This document shows positions 13,739-24,269 of a stretch of 64,000 nt of DNA, piece after piece. The DNA comes from Anastatus disparis (taxonomy: Eukaryota; Arthropoda; Insecta; Hymenoptera; Eupelmidae). Positions within the stretch are counted from its first letter, which is position 1. Each line of letters starts with the position of its first letter. Made by a program: the position numbers and the translations under genes. Under the pieces are notes generated by a model that saw nothing but the letters and a program-made list of their open reading frames with translations, was not told where the DNA came from and did not search any database. The stretch lies in the NCBI GenBank assembly GCA_017163975.1, contig JAFFSR010000249.1, positions 6,306,001-6,370,000 on the forward strand, in the 5' to 3' direction.

Positions 13739-14652
13739 AAGGGTATTCTGGCTATACAGTCTGTGTCAAACTTTAGTATTTTCGATAATGGTTTATATTT
13801 TTGGGTAGAGAGGGTTTATTCAATTTTTCACAAAGTAATTTATTAGATAATATTAAAACAATCATTTTAAACCTTGTTTGATTTAAATATAACAATTTAT
13901 TAAAAAGTTATATCATTTTAAAGATTATAACTTTTACCGAAATCTAATGTAATCACAAACAAAGGTGCCAAAGTTTCAAAAATGATTTTATCCGACAGCA
14001 ACAAAGTTTATTTTGTTCATTTTAAAATTTAGAATCTATTGACAAGGATGGAATTTATTGCTGATTGTTTACGAAAAAATGTATACGTTTTATATGGTAC
14101 TCACTGTTTTATCGTGAAAAATCAGCGATGAATTTAAGTGAAAAAATATAAATTGAAATTCTATCCTTGTCAATAGATTACAAATTTTAAACTGAACAAA
14201 ATCACTTTTGAAACTTTGGCACCTTTGTTTATGATTACATTAGATTTCAGGAAAAGTTATGAACTTTAAAATTCTATAATTGTTATATTTAGATGCAACA
14301 AAGTTTAAAATGACTGTTTTAATATTATCTAATAAATTACTTTGTAAAAAATTGAATAAACCCTCTCTACACTGTAAAAAATTTTGTGTAATTCGTCAAA
14401 TTTTTTTTTCTACAAAAATTTTTGTGTTAAAATTTTACAAACATCTTTGTAAAATCAACATAAAAATTTTTGTAATTTAAAAATTTTTGTGTACTTTTAA
14501 AATCAACACAAAAATTTTTGTAATTTAAAAATTTTTGTGTACTTTTAAAATCAACACAAAAATTTTTGTAGAATTAACACACGGAGTTTGTTATTTTTAC
14601 AAACATGTGTGTACTTAGTTATTCAAATAATCTCATACTTTTAATAATTATA

Positions 14653-15011
14653 TTGGCATTACAACTCGCGCCATTTGCTAACTAAAAAATGGCTGCTCAA
14701 TGTAGGAAAAATATGCAGAAACTTATGGAGAATATTAAATTTCAATTGATTATTTAACTTATTATTTTTAAAAATGCAATCGTAAATGACTATAATATGC
14801 ACATTTGTTAGTTGTACCATTTTAAATCGGATTTTCATCAATCGGATTTTTAATTAGTAAAATAATCAACTAAAACTAAATATTCTCCATAGGTTTCTGC
14901 ATATTTATCCTATATCAAACGGCCATGTTGTTTACATATATATATTATATATATATAGATATAAACAAATGTATTTTTAGTTAGCAGAAGATGTGAGTTG
15001 TAATGCCAATA
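14653..15011. mobile_element. Hairpin MITE of about 360 bp
   Basis: The ends are ATTGGCATTACAACTC at the left and GAGTTGTAATGCCAAT at the right. The inner segments GCAGAAACTTATGGAGAATATT and AATATTCTCCATAGGTTTCTGC also pair. It has no coding capacity and is nested inside the larger insert. Confidence 0.7.
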
Positions 15012-15094
15012 TCAGCATTATTATTATTATTTTATGCAATAAAAATGCCTTAAATGCAAGATAAATTTTAGTTTGTAAATATTAATTTCTGCTA

Positions 15095-15496
15095 ACAAGG
15101 AGTCCATGACATTTGGATCTCGGATTTTCTCCTAACTTTGAGATATTTTCTTTTTATATAAAATTATGAAAAAAGCCTTATTGCTAAGGTACAACTCTCG
15201 ATTTTCGCCAAATTATCAGCAGTTTCCTATTAAAAAAAAAATGACATAAGATCTCATATGAGAATTCACATGAGATCTCACGTGATAAAATAAAAACCTT
15301 CTAGAATAATTTCTTTAAAAAAAGTATAATTATAAAAAGATGCAAGTTTTTAAAAATTTAGATAAATCTGCTGATAATTTGGCAAAAATCGAGAGTAGCA
15401 CCTTAGAAATAAGGCTTTTTTCATAATTTTATACAAGAAAAAATATCTCAAAGTTAAAAGAAAATCTGAGACTCAAATGTCATGAACTCCTTTTGT
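15095..15496. mobile_element. Hairpin MITE of about 400 bp
   Basis: The left end ACAAGGAGTCCATGACATTTG pairs with the right end CAAATGTCATGAACTCC followed by TTTTGT. Inner pairing segments include GAGATATTTTCTTTTTATA with its complement and CTCGATTTTCGCCAAATTATC with GATAATTTGGCAAAAATCGAG. The element is palindromic almost throughout, with a centre near 15290. No open frame. Confidence 0.75.
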
Positions 15497-15641
15497 AACT
15501 CCAAAAATTTGTGAATTTTTTTTTTCTTCTTTAACGTCGCTAAATTTATGCTATTTGTGATGTTAATCAGCAACAGAGGAGCTCGTTAGTGTGTTTGTGA
15601 ACAAAGCACATGTAACGTACAGTGGTGCTTCTATCAATCGG

Positions 15642-15717
15642 TTGCCGAGAGCGGGATTCGAACTCAGAACCCCGAGATTACAAATCCGACGCTCTACTGA
15701 CTGAGATACTAACCGGT
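15642..15717 (-). tRNA. tRNA-Thr-like sequence (pseudogene or SINE head), copy 1
   Basis: Read on the minus strand, the sequence has a D-arm (ATCTCAGTCAGTAGAGC), an anticodon-loop-like TTTGTAA (anticodon TGT, Thr) and a T-loop GAGTTCGAATCCC, which also gives good Pol III A and B boxes. The acceptor and anticodon stems pair poorly, so I do not think it is a working tRNA. The conserved sequence extends far beyond the tRNA-like part, as it does in the inverted copy at 42335, which suggests a tRNA-derived repeat. Confidence 0.5.
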
Positions 15718-16231
15718 TCTATTCCTATGATGTACTCATATTAAAAAATGATCGGCTCTTTTCGTAATCATTCATTTACGTTCGCCTTTGAACAATAATG
15801 TAATATTATCAAATGAGATTAGTTTGTTTATGATTTTATTGATCCACGCCAACATCCATCATTTTATCCTTTTTCTTATATTTCTTTATCTCTCTCTTTT
15901 TTAAATATATTAACAGAAAGAAATACGAGAAAGTCATTATTTGATATCTAATCATTATTTCAATCATTATATTTTAACACAAATAAATTTGTAGAATTTA
16001 CAAATTTTATTATTCAAAATTTTGTATTATTCATGAATTTTTATGTTAAAATTTTAACTTCGAAAATTACACAAAAAAAATTTGTAGATTTTAACACAAA
16101 AAAATTTGTGTTTCATCTGTAACACCTATGTGTGTTAAAATAACAAATTTTTTTCCACTGTGTACCCAAAAATATAAACCATTATCGAAAATACTAACTT
16201 TTGACACAGACTGTGTAGCCAGAACAACCTT

Positions 16232-17097
16232 TATGTACTTTATTAGAGTACCTTTTGTTTGGTAATACCGGGGAGGTTATTAGGGGGGGGGTTACTTGAC
16301 CACTTCAAAATCAGCTAGACCCCTTAAAGGTTCTAAAATATTTTGAGCTACATTTAAACAATGTATTCTTGACCCTTGGTTGAAAATTTACAAAAGACAT
16401 TGTTTTTTACCATTAATAAAAATTTAATCCTATAAAAGAGCAAAAAAAAATGATTTTTTTGCCAAAAATATGATCCGAGGGCTCAATTTTAACGGGATGT
16501 CGGAGCTGCAGCAATCAGCTATGCTTTTTTTATTTTATTAATATCTTTTTAAATTCAGGAATTTCAACAAATATAATGATTTGTCTGCACTAAAGCTATA
16601 TTGATACAATAATTTTTGTGAGAATAAAAAATCATTTGGATTTGCTATTTGTTTATGAGCTTGGATTGGAAATTGGATACCAAACTCAACAAACCTAACC
16701 TTAAAATACGATACATTAAATGTTTTTATTATAACTTTGTATGTATAATATTTTGATGGATTTACTGAGTTTTCCGCACTAGAGTTTAGTCTTACAAATT
16801 TTTTCTTTGTAGCAAAAAAACTCGATCACACACACACACACCCGCACCCGCACCCTCACCCACAACCACACCCACACACACACTCACACCCTTGTTTTTA
16901 TTTTTTTTTTCGTATAGACAAACCTCTGTCTGCCTAGGATAATTGATTCGTTCCTTATGTTGATAAGATAACGTTCATCATGAAAATCCTAAGTACTTAA
17001 GCGCCATCTACTTAGGAATAATTACGTCGATTTTTTTTCAAATTCTAGCCAAATTTATTGAAATAAGTTATTCCTTCTAGCTAGTATCATCTATTAA
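16232..17097. other. Gene-free stretch with (CA)n-type microsatellite
   Basis: A G9 run lies near 16285. An impure CA/CCCGCA microsatellite is at about 16826-16893. The segment 16600-16790, ending TTTTCCGCACTAGAG, is an inverted relative of 41205-41390 at the right end of satellite 2. Nothing codes here. Confidence 0.6.
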
Positions 17098-17472
17098 GGA
17101 GATGTAAAATGGATACTACACCTGTACTTATAAATATTTACTATCTTTTTATTATATTGCAAAATTTTAAGAAAATAAATGCTTTAGCTTGTCGTATGTA
17201 CCATGAAGATTATTTAGTTAAATTTTGAAATAAATTCATTCATTAGTTTCTCAGATTTTTAGATTTCTTGTACAAAATCTAAAAATCTTAATATATAATA
17301 TTGGAACCCATAATTCTGAAGAATTAATGAATGAATTTATTTGAAAATTTAATTGAATAATCTTTGTGGTAAATACTACAAACTAAAGCATTTCTTTTCC
17401 TTAAGTTTTACAATATAATGAAAAGATAGGTCGAATTCATGAGTACAGGTGTAGTGTCCGTTTGAAATCCCC
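17098..17472. mobile_element. MITE family GGAGATGTAAAA, copy 1 (TTAA flanks)
   Basis: The left end GGAGATGTAAAATGGATAC pairs with a right end GTGTCCGTTTGAAATCCCC. Internal inverted segments include CATTCATTAGTTT against AATTAATGAATG, and TAGCTTGTCGTATGTACCATG against its complement. TTAA lies just outside at 17094-17097 and 17473-17476. Two further copies lie at 44004 and 49290. Confidence 0.8.
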
Positions 17473-17559
17473 TTAATAGGTCTAGGTATATAATAATTTA
17501 TCGAATATTTATTGCGCTGTATTTATATGTTAATAAAAATCAAACTATACTTTGGGAAA

Positions 17560-17910
17560 AATTTGACGAACTTATTTTTAACTTTAGCAAACTTTGGTCA
17601 ATACCTCTATAAATTTTTCCTCCCTTTAGAACTTATTTGCCTTTGTCGAAGTAAATTCGTTTAAAGTTAGAGTAAAGTTCAAACAAGCTTTTGTTTTTCG
17701 TTTTCTAAACCTTTCTCAAATGTTGGCCGTACTTGATCAATCAAGAACGAACTTTATGTCCAATGAACCTTTTACCGAACGTTCTCTAAACTTCCTTCGA
17801 ACTTTTTCCAAACGTAAATTTCAAACACCAAGTTTGCTAGAGTGTCATCGGTCAAGTTTAGATGAACTTTATCCAAAACTTAGTCAAACGATTTTTTTAT
17901 ACGCGGGACT
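17560..17910. repeat. Degenerate AACTTT/CGAAC-rich repeat
   Basis: Irregular units of the form (C)GAACTTT or AAACTTNGNCAAA recur about every 12-25 bases. The 67-codon frame at 17720-17923 lies inside it and is best explained as read-through of the repeat. It may be an old satellite remnant. Confidence 0.4.
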
Positions 17911-18101
17911 GTATGTAATATGAAATTTAAATAAATTACCTATAGCTGCTAATACTCCAAGCAGGAGGATGCAACTACAAAATTAAAATTGAAATGTGTT
18001 AAATTAATCATTGTGCAGTGTGCATATTTCGGACGACTATAAAAAAAAATAATTCATTTCCTAATTATTAAAGTATTTGCAAATAGTTATTAAACAGTTA
18101 G

Positions 18102-18102
<1 letters not shown>

Positions 18103-18158
<56 letters not shown>

Positions 18159-18160
18159 CA
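18103..18160. repeat. (TA)n microsatellite
   Basis: About 48 bases of near-perfect TA followed by TGTATATACA. It directly abuts the inverted-duplicate block that starts CACGGTGATTCT; the partner block at 45352 is also flanked by (TA)n. Confidence 0.95.
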
Positions 18161-18763
18161 CGGTGATTCTAAACTACTGTATTTCCCTTGATAGGGTGAT
18201 AGAGGACATCATTCTGAACAAACTTTATATTGTAATTTTTTTTCTATCTCGTATAGTTTTTAAACTACGACACTTTGAAGTTACGCTTTTTCAGCCAATC
18301 AGAGAGCGTCATTCTAAACGTTCGAAAACAGCAACAAGTGTGTGCCCATTCTGCCCCGGTAGCAACGAGCTCATTAATCGCTTGCATAGTTACCAAATAA
18401 ATAAACATTTGTTTGTTACTGTCCCTGACATATAACTCAAAAATAAAAATTTGAGTATTCTAATGTTTATAATCGAAGTACGTAATGTTGAATAATAGAT
18501 GGCAATGCTAGTCTTATAATGAAGATACAATTTGTTGTTTTATTTTATTTTATAACTAAATAAATTATTTTATTTTAAAACTAATAAATTCAATAAAAAT
18601 AATAATTTGAAATTGCAAAAATATCAAATTACTAATTAAATAAATTATTGATGATAATGATTAATTATTGATAAATAATTATTATAATTACTAATGGACT
18701 ATAATGAATAATTTAATTTTGAAATATTTCTGTGAAAATAGTCTTTTGAACAAAATTGCCCTA

Positions 18764-18895
18764 AAGAAAAAAACATTCAACACCGGTGTTATTTCGTATA
18801 CCGAACCGTATTTTTGACTACTACGATACTTCCATTCGTACGAAAAATTCGTTCGGTGTACGAAATAACACCGATGTTTGATTTTTTTTCGTAAG
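18764..18895. mobile_element. Short hairpin element (about 130 bp)
   Basis: The left arm ACATTCAACACCGGTGTTAT...CCGAAC pairs with the right arm GTTCGG...AATAACACCGATGTTTGAT. The homologous place in the inverted copy (near 44660-44680) lacks it, which supports an insertion. Confidence 0.65.
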
Positions 18896-19186
18896 CGTGT
18901 TGCAAATATGATAATTCTTAAAATAGCAGGCGTAGAAGTAACGATAATAATTAAATATTCATTTTTTTCGAATATTTAATAAGATATACTTTTTCTTCTA
19001 ATTACTTAAAAAAGTTAAGTAACTTCATGATAATATCGTTGTTTTGTGCAAAATAATTTTTTTTATGATTACTCTTATTCTAAAAATGGGTACAATCAGA
19101 TAATTTTATTTAACAGAACATGTTTCAATATGCTTAAGCTTGACAGCGTTATAAAGAATTTTTTGTTTATAATTACAGTTTCTTAA

Positions 19187-19892
19187 GGTAGCTCCCTTGG
19201 GTTATACACGTCATGCAGAACATAATTAGAAAATTATTTTTAATTAGCTTTTTCATAAATTTTATGCATTGAACGTACAATTATCTAAGAAAGAGATACT
19301 TTGGGGTGCAAATAAAAAGCATTTCATAACAATTGCAACCCTAGTTGTGGAGATATTAATAATTCAAAAAAAGATACAAAAAATGTTCTAAAAACACAGG
19401 TAACTTTTTTATTTTTAAAGTGATTGGAACGCAATAAAGCTCATTTTGTGCCTTAAAAATATCAGAGAGAGTTACCCACGTAATTTCAGTGATAGTTCTT
19501 ACAGTTTAAACGTAAATTACAATTGTTTATTAATACACTTTATAATTTTTTCAAACAATTGTAATTTATGTTTAAACTGTAAGCACTATCACTGGAATTC
19601 CATGGGTGATTCCTTTTGAAATTTTTTAATGCACAAAATGAGCTTTATTACGTCCCAATCACATGAAAAATAAAGTTTCTTGTGTTTTTAGAAAATATTT
19701 TGTATCTCTTTTTGAATTATTAATATTTTCGCGACTTGAGTTGCAATTGTTATGAAATAATTTTTTTATGCACCCTAAAGTATCTCTTTCTTAGGTAATT
19801 GTACGTTCAATGCATAATGTTTATGAAAAAGCTAATTAAAAATAATTTTCTAATTATGCTCTGCATCACGTGTATAACCTAAGGGAGCTACC
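19187..19892. mobile_element. 706 bp palindromic MITE with TTAA flanks
   Basis: The ends GGTAGCTCCCTTGGGTTATAC and GTATAACCTAAGGGAGCTACC are inverted copies and the match extends almost to the centre near 19540 (AACAATTGTAA/TTACAATTGTT). TTAA lies at 19183-19186 and 19893-19896. It has no open frame. In the inverted duplicate of the surrounding block the same TTAA position holds a different MITE. Confidence 0.82.
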
Positions 19893-20055
19893 TTAAGTTT
19901 CACAAATTTTCATTTTTATAAAGAATATTTTTTATCAGTAATATATCTATAAATTTTTAAATTAATGTGCTAATAAAATACAACAAATACTAGGATTCAT
20001 GAAATTTAAAGCCACATTCTACAAATAATGGTTTACAAAACTTTTTAATGTTGAA

Positions 20056-20615
20056 ACACACTAAATATTTTTTTGTATGTAATACGATACGTCATCATCG
20101 GAAGTTCGATGTTAGCAATTTTTATAATAAAATATTACTTATGAAAAGCTCCAAGATTAAATATAGATATTTGTGAATTTTTTTGAGTCAAAGTTAAGTT
20201 TTTAGTATTATAAATAATTTATTTATTAACTAGCACAATGATATAAAGGGTTTTCGATGACAAGATATCGAACGTTGATTTTCATCGTCGAATTAATATT
20301 TATTTCCCTGTAGGATTCGTGGCAGCCTGCAGGTATATTATAAAGTTTTTTAGATTTTCTTATTATTATAATTTTGAAAATATTAATAAATTTGTATAAA
20401 TGAAATTATCGAGACGTGATTTTAACACAGTACTCTTTGCTCTGGCCTCTGTCACTATCATCTGAGCTATTGTTTCGCTATACTGACTTGATAATAATTC
20501 GGTTATAACTAAGAGGTCTAAATAATCGCAAATATTTAATCAATCATTTCTTTTCTTTTTTATTTATAATTTGATATTCTTAAATATAAAAGTTTGTAAA
20601 TGTTACATTATATTA
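20056..20615. other. Gene-free stretch with a tRNA-like remnant
   Basis: On the minus strand, 20413-20475 reads ACAATAGCTCAGATGATAGTG..., resembling a Pol III A box with downstream SINE-like sequence; a relative lies at 23314-23372 on the plus strand. The segment at about 20548-20618 is a direct repeat of 20683-20755. No gene is seen. Confidence 0.5.
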
Positions 20616-22264
20616 AATCACATAATGGCTCAATAAAATTGACATGTACTGCTAAAAAAATATAATATCATTGAATCAATCATTTCTTTTCTTTTTTATT
20701 AATAATTTGATATTCTTAAATATAAAAGTTTGTAAATGTTACATTATATTAAATCTATAAAATAATTCAATGAAATTTAAAAATAAATTCACGTAAAAAT
20801 GAACGAGAACAGTCATAAGTAAAAACCTAAAAGAAATTTTTATTTTATTAAATCTCTGTAACCAACAAACTGAATATTATAAAAAGCTTACCTTTAAAAA
20901 GGTATATGGTGGGCAAGTATGCTTAGCAATTTATTTTAATTAACGATTTTAACTATTTTGATGTCTTAAACATATTATAAACTATTTTTTTAGTGATAAA
21001 ATCAAACCTTGACATTAGAATTTTATGAAATCATGAAACAAATGTCAAGTATTTTTTTTTATAATTGAATTTTACATGGTTCACAGAATTAATCCATTTA
21101 TTTAGTATTTGAAACTATCGAATCTTGACATTAAAATTTCATGAAATCACGAAACAAATGTCAAGTATATAGTAAAAGTGATAAAACTATGGCACCTTAC
21201 CATAATTTTTAACAAAAGATTTTTCAAATTTTTTTTTTATAAATAAACGTTGAATTTTACTAACCAAATTACTTCTTATCTTTTTTTATAATTTATTTAA
21301 AAGTGTTCTGAAATTTTTAAATCTTATTAAATATTTACAAAATTACTTGCTAGGCCCGTGGATAAATATTTTATTGGTGAAATGCTTAATGAATGTATGT
21401 TCTAACATTTGAACTAGAAATTATAATAGGTGTAAGATACAGGTAATATACAATTATTTAAATGTATTAAGATGATACGCTCCTGAAAAATATACTGAAC
21501 ATAAAATACAATATTGTGTACAACGGGCCTAACAAGTAATTTTGTAAATATTTAATAAGATTTAAAAAATTTCAGAACACTTTTAAATAAATGATAAAAA
21601 AGATAAGAAGTAATTTGGTTAGTAAAATTCAACGTTTATTTATAAAAAAAAATTTGAAAAATCTTTTGTTAAAAATTATGGTAAGGTGCCATAGTTTTAT
21701 CACTTTTACTATATACTTGACATTTGTTTCGTGATTTCATGAAATTTTAATGTCAAGATTCGATAGTTTCAAATACTAAATAAATGGATTAATTCTGTGA
21801 ACCATGTAAAATTCAATTATAAAAAAAAATACTTGACATTTGTTTCATGATTTCATAAAATTCTAATGTCAAGGTTTGATTTTATCACTAAAAAAATAGT
21901 TTATAATATGTTTAAGACATCAAAATAGTTAAAATCGTTAATTAAAATAAATTGCTAAGCATACTTGCCCACCATATACCTTTTAAAGGTAAGCTTTTAT
22001 AATATTCAGTTTGTTGGTTACAGAGATTTAATAAAATAAAAATTTCTTTTAGGTTTTTACTTATGACTGTTCTCGTTCATTTTTACGTGAATTTATTTTT
22101 AAATTTCATTGAATTATTTTATAGATTTAATATAATGTAACATTTACAAACTTTTATATTTAAGAATATCAAATTATTAATAAAAAAGAAAAGAAATGAT
22201 TGATTCAATGATATTATATTTTTTTAGCAGTACATGTCAATTTTATTGAGCCATTATGTGATTA
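20616..22264. repeat. Long palindrome with arms of about 740 bp
   Basis: The left arm, 20616-21360, begins AATCACATAATGGCTC and ends ACTTGCTAGGCCCG. The right arm, 21533-22264, is its near-exact inverted copy (CGGGCCTAACAAGT ... GAGCCATTATGTGATT). The unpaired centre is about 170 bp. Landmarks such as GGTATATGGTGGGCAAGTATGC and its complement sit at symmetric distances. The arms differ by few bases and small indels, so the palindrome is either recent or kept similar by gene conversion. No coding frame is present. It could be a foldback transposon, but I see no clear target duplication. Confidence 0.85.
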
Positions 22265-23759
22265 CAATCTGTCATTTCTTTTCTTTAATATGATCTCTTT
22301 TATTTTACGTTCAAAAACTTTTATATTGTTCTAATGACGATTTTTAAATATTTTATTTGTATTTACAAAAGTTAAGCAAAATAAAAAAAAACTATGAAAA
22401 ATATTTGAATCGTATAAGAAATAATTTAAATTTGTAACTTCCAAAAATTGAAACTTGTATTTACTAAAATTCAAAACAATTTTTACAAAATATTGTTAAA
22501 ACAATGTAAAATTCAAATACTTTAAAAAAATGTAAATTATATGCAAATTAAAAACAAATGAAATGTATTTTTGAAATTCGAAAAAAAAATTAAATATAAC
22601 CTTATTATTCAAATCATAAACAGCACTCTTTTTTTATTAAAATGTAGTACCTATTTTTATTATCTATTTTTATTTCATATTATATATTTGTAAGTCGAAG
22701 AATCGACGAACTGGAGAAAAAGACGTGTGGTAGTATACCTATATATATATATATATATACATAAGTTAAAGAATTGACGAACTGGAGAAAAGCACGGCAG
22801 TATATCTATATATATGAGTTGAAGAAACTGGAGAAAAATTATAAGTAAAATAGTAATGCCGTCTGCTACGAACTTAAAAACTCACGTTACACAAAAAGTA
22901 TTCATCAAATTATGTTGAATCTTTTAAAAACATAAATAAAATAGTTTTTTAAAGATTCAGCAATAATAAAATATAAAAAAATCTTTTAAAATAAAAATTT
23001 TTTTTTCAATTACGAGGTTAAACACGAAAACTTAACGTATATAAAGGCTTGGAGCGCCCGATTGCTTCGCCTACTTGCCATCGGGGGCGCTGCCGCGCCC
23101 CTTGATCATGCTTTTTATCACATGCTAGTGAGAAAAACTTACAGTATAAGCTTAAAATAATAGGTTAGACGGGGTTGTAGAAGAGGAAGTTTCTTAGTGA
23201 GTATCCCCACTATACGAGTCAAGAATAGTAGCCACATCCATCACCGTATTATCTTAACATGTGTTACTATTTTCCTCTTTTCCTTTTTTCTTTGTCTTTC
23301 TCGTTTTTAACAAAACAATAGCTCAGGTGATAGTGAGAAAGACGAGGGAGCCAAGGGTTCTAGGTTCCAATTTTATCTTGGAAATATTTTTTTAATTTTT
23401 ATTTATTTCTTTTTTTTATTATTTCTATTTTACAAAATATAATAAACAGAAGACCCAATAAACTCTGTGGAAAACCTTCAAGTGTCCTAAAACTCGCCAG
23501 GAAAATGAGAAAATTTCTACAGATGTTACTACAGACAAGCTATAAATCATTTGCAGATATTTCTACAAATGGGCTAACAATTTTTTTTCCGTAATGCTCT
23601 ATAATAATAATAAGTTATTATAATACCTAATACTTCCTGCTAATTTCTGTTCGTTATGGTTATAATTATAATATTTTAATTAATATTTCTTTCGATTATA
23701 ATCATTCTTACAGAATCGCTAATAATAGTTAATTTTAATATTCATTTCACAGATATCAT
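22265..23759. other. Gene-free AT-rich stretch with small repeats
   Basis: 22690-22845 holds three imperfect units around GAANNGACGAACTGGAGAAAA separated by TA-rich spacers. At 23050-23105 a GC-rich hairpin stands out from the AT background (GGAGCGCCCGATTGC against the complementary ATCGGGGGCGC). 23140-23270 has no gene. At 23314-23372 a tRNA-like Pol III segment occurs (see separate entry). The rest shows nothing. Confidence 0.55.
23314..23372 (+). ncRNA. tRNA-like / SINE-head sequence
   Basis: ACAATAGCTCAGGTGATAGTG resembles a Pol III A box and GGGTTCTAGGTTCCAA a B box, 30-40 bases apart. A diverged relative lies at 20413-20475 on the minus strand. It is probably a SINE-type head; no complete cloverleaf is visible. 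Confidence 0.35.
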
Positions 23760-23764
23760 ATGAT

Positions 23765-23850
23765 TATGGCTAGGTTTTTTGTCAGACTTTATGCCGAACT
23801 TTTCCCTAGATTTTTTGACAGACATTTAACTAGGTTTTAAACTTCAGTAT
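23765..23850 (-). repeat. Inverted remnant of satellite 2
   Basis: TTTTTTGTCAGACTTTATG, CCGAACTTTTCCCTAGATTT and TTTGACAGACATTTAAC are reverse complements of typical satellite 2 units (AAAAAGTCTGNC). They lie about 400 bases before the main plus-oriented array, so the array's left edge includes inverted units. Confidence 0.55.
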
Positions 23851-24269
23851 ATTAGTCTTGGCTAAAGTTATGAATTATAAAAAGTAGTTTTAGCTAGAGA
23901 CAAAAATAGAATTTACTGGTCTTGGCAGAAACCAAGACTGGTATGCTTTAGATCTGGCTAAAGTTAAAAAAAAAAATGCTTCACTCTTCGTAAAAAATAA
24001 CTAATCTTATGAGCCATGCAAAGCTGTAGTGACTAATGCCATAAAACTTATTAGTTTTAGCTGATGCCAGACATAGCAAGCGCTATTTTTTACTAAAGCC
24101 AAGGATAATATTGTCTATGATTGGCTAAAACTAGAAACCCTTTGAGTTTATCTTTAAGCTTGGTTACAAATGACAAATGTTAATTTAAGCTTGTGCCAAT
24201 GCAAAAAAAAAAATATTTATACAAAAAAGTCGGTGTACGATTAACCTCAATGAGGCAAGTAAGGGCTAA

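Larger units (their letters stand above)
14376..16160. mobile_element. Nested insert with AAATTTTTGTGT-rich ends
   Basis: This insert splits the right arm of the surrounding foldback element. It starts CACTGTAAAAAATTTTGTG and ends AATTTTTTTCCACTGTG, giving imperfect inverted termini around CACTGT. The left part (14380-14620) has repeated AAAATTTTTGTGT segments. It contains two hairpin elements (14653-15011 and 15095-15496) and a tRNA-like sequence. Its right part from 15500 is present again, inverted, at 41899-42540. Confidence 0.5.
13739..16231. mobile_element. Foldback element interrupted by a second insertion
   Basis: The outer ends are inverted copies: AAGGGTATTCTGGCTATACAG at 13739 onward matches the complement of 16195-16231 (GACACAGACTGTGTAGCC...). 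The left arm continues through the TAGTATTTTCGATAATGG and TTTATTCAATTTTTCACAAAG segments to about 14050 and folds back on 14150-14370 (centre near 14100, around a CTATTGACAAGGATGG segment and its complement). The right arm is split: it runs to the CCTCTCTAC near 14370 and resumes at ACCCAAAAATATAAACC near 16163. A separate insert of about 1.8 kb lies between. No open frame supports a transposase. Confidence 0.65.
18158..20055 (+). repeat. Dispersed/inverted duplicate block C, left copy
   Basis: The block runs from CACGGTGATTCTAAACTACTG to about CCACATTCTACAAATAATGG. It is present inverted at 43845-45352 with many substitutions. The 90-codon frame at 18163-18435 and its mirror at 45059-45346 are translations of this block; they have no recognisable domain and I do not call them genes. 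The left copy carries two inserts that are absent from the right copy: a hairpin at about 18764-18895 and a MITE at 19187-19892. Confidence 0.7.

Noticed and set aside
17720..17923. 67-codon plus frame
   Set aside because: Embedded in a degenerate AACTTT-rich repeat, which explains the open frame.
18163..18435. 90-codon frame, mirrored at 45059-45346, as a conserved small gene
   Set aside because: Both frames are part of a dispersed repeat block that is conserved outside the frame as well; no domain or codon-level conservation is evident.
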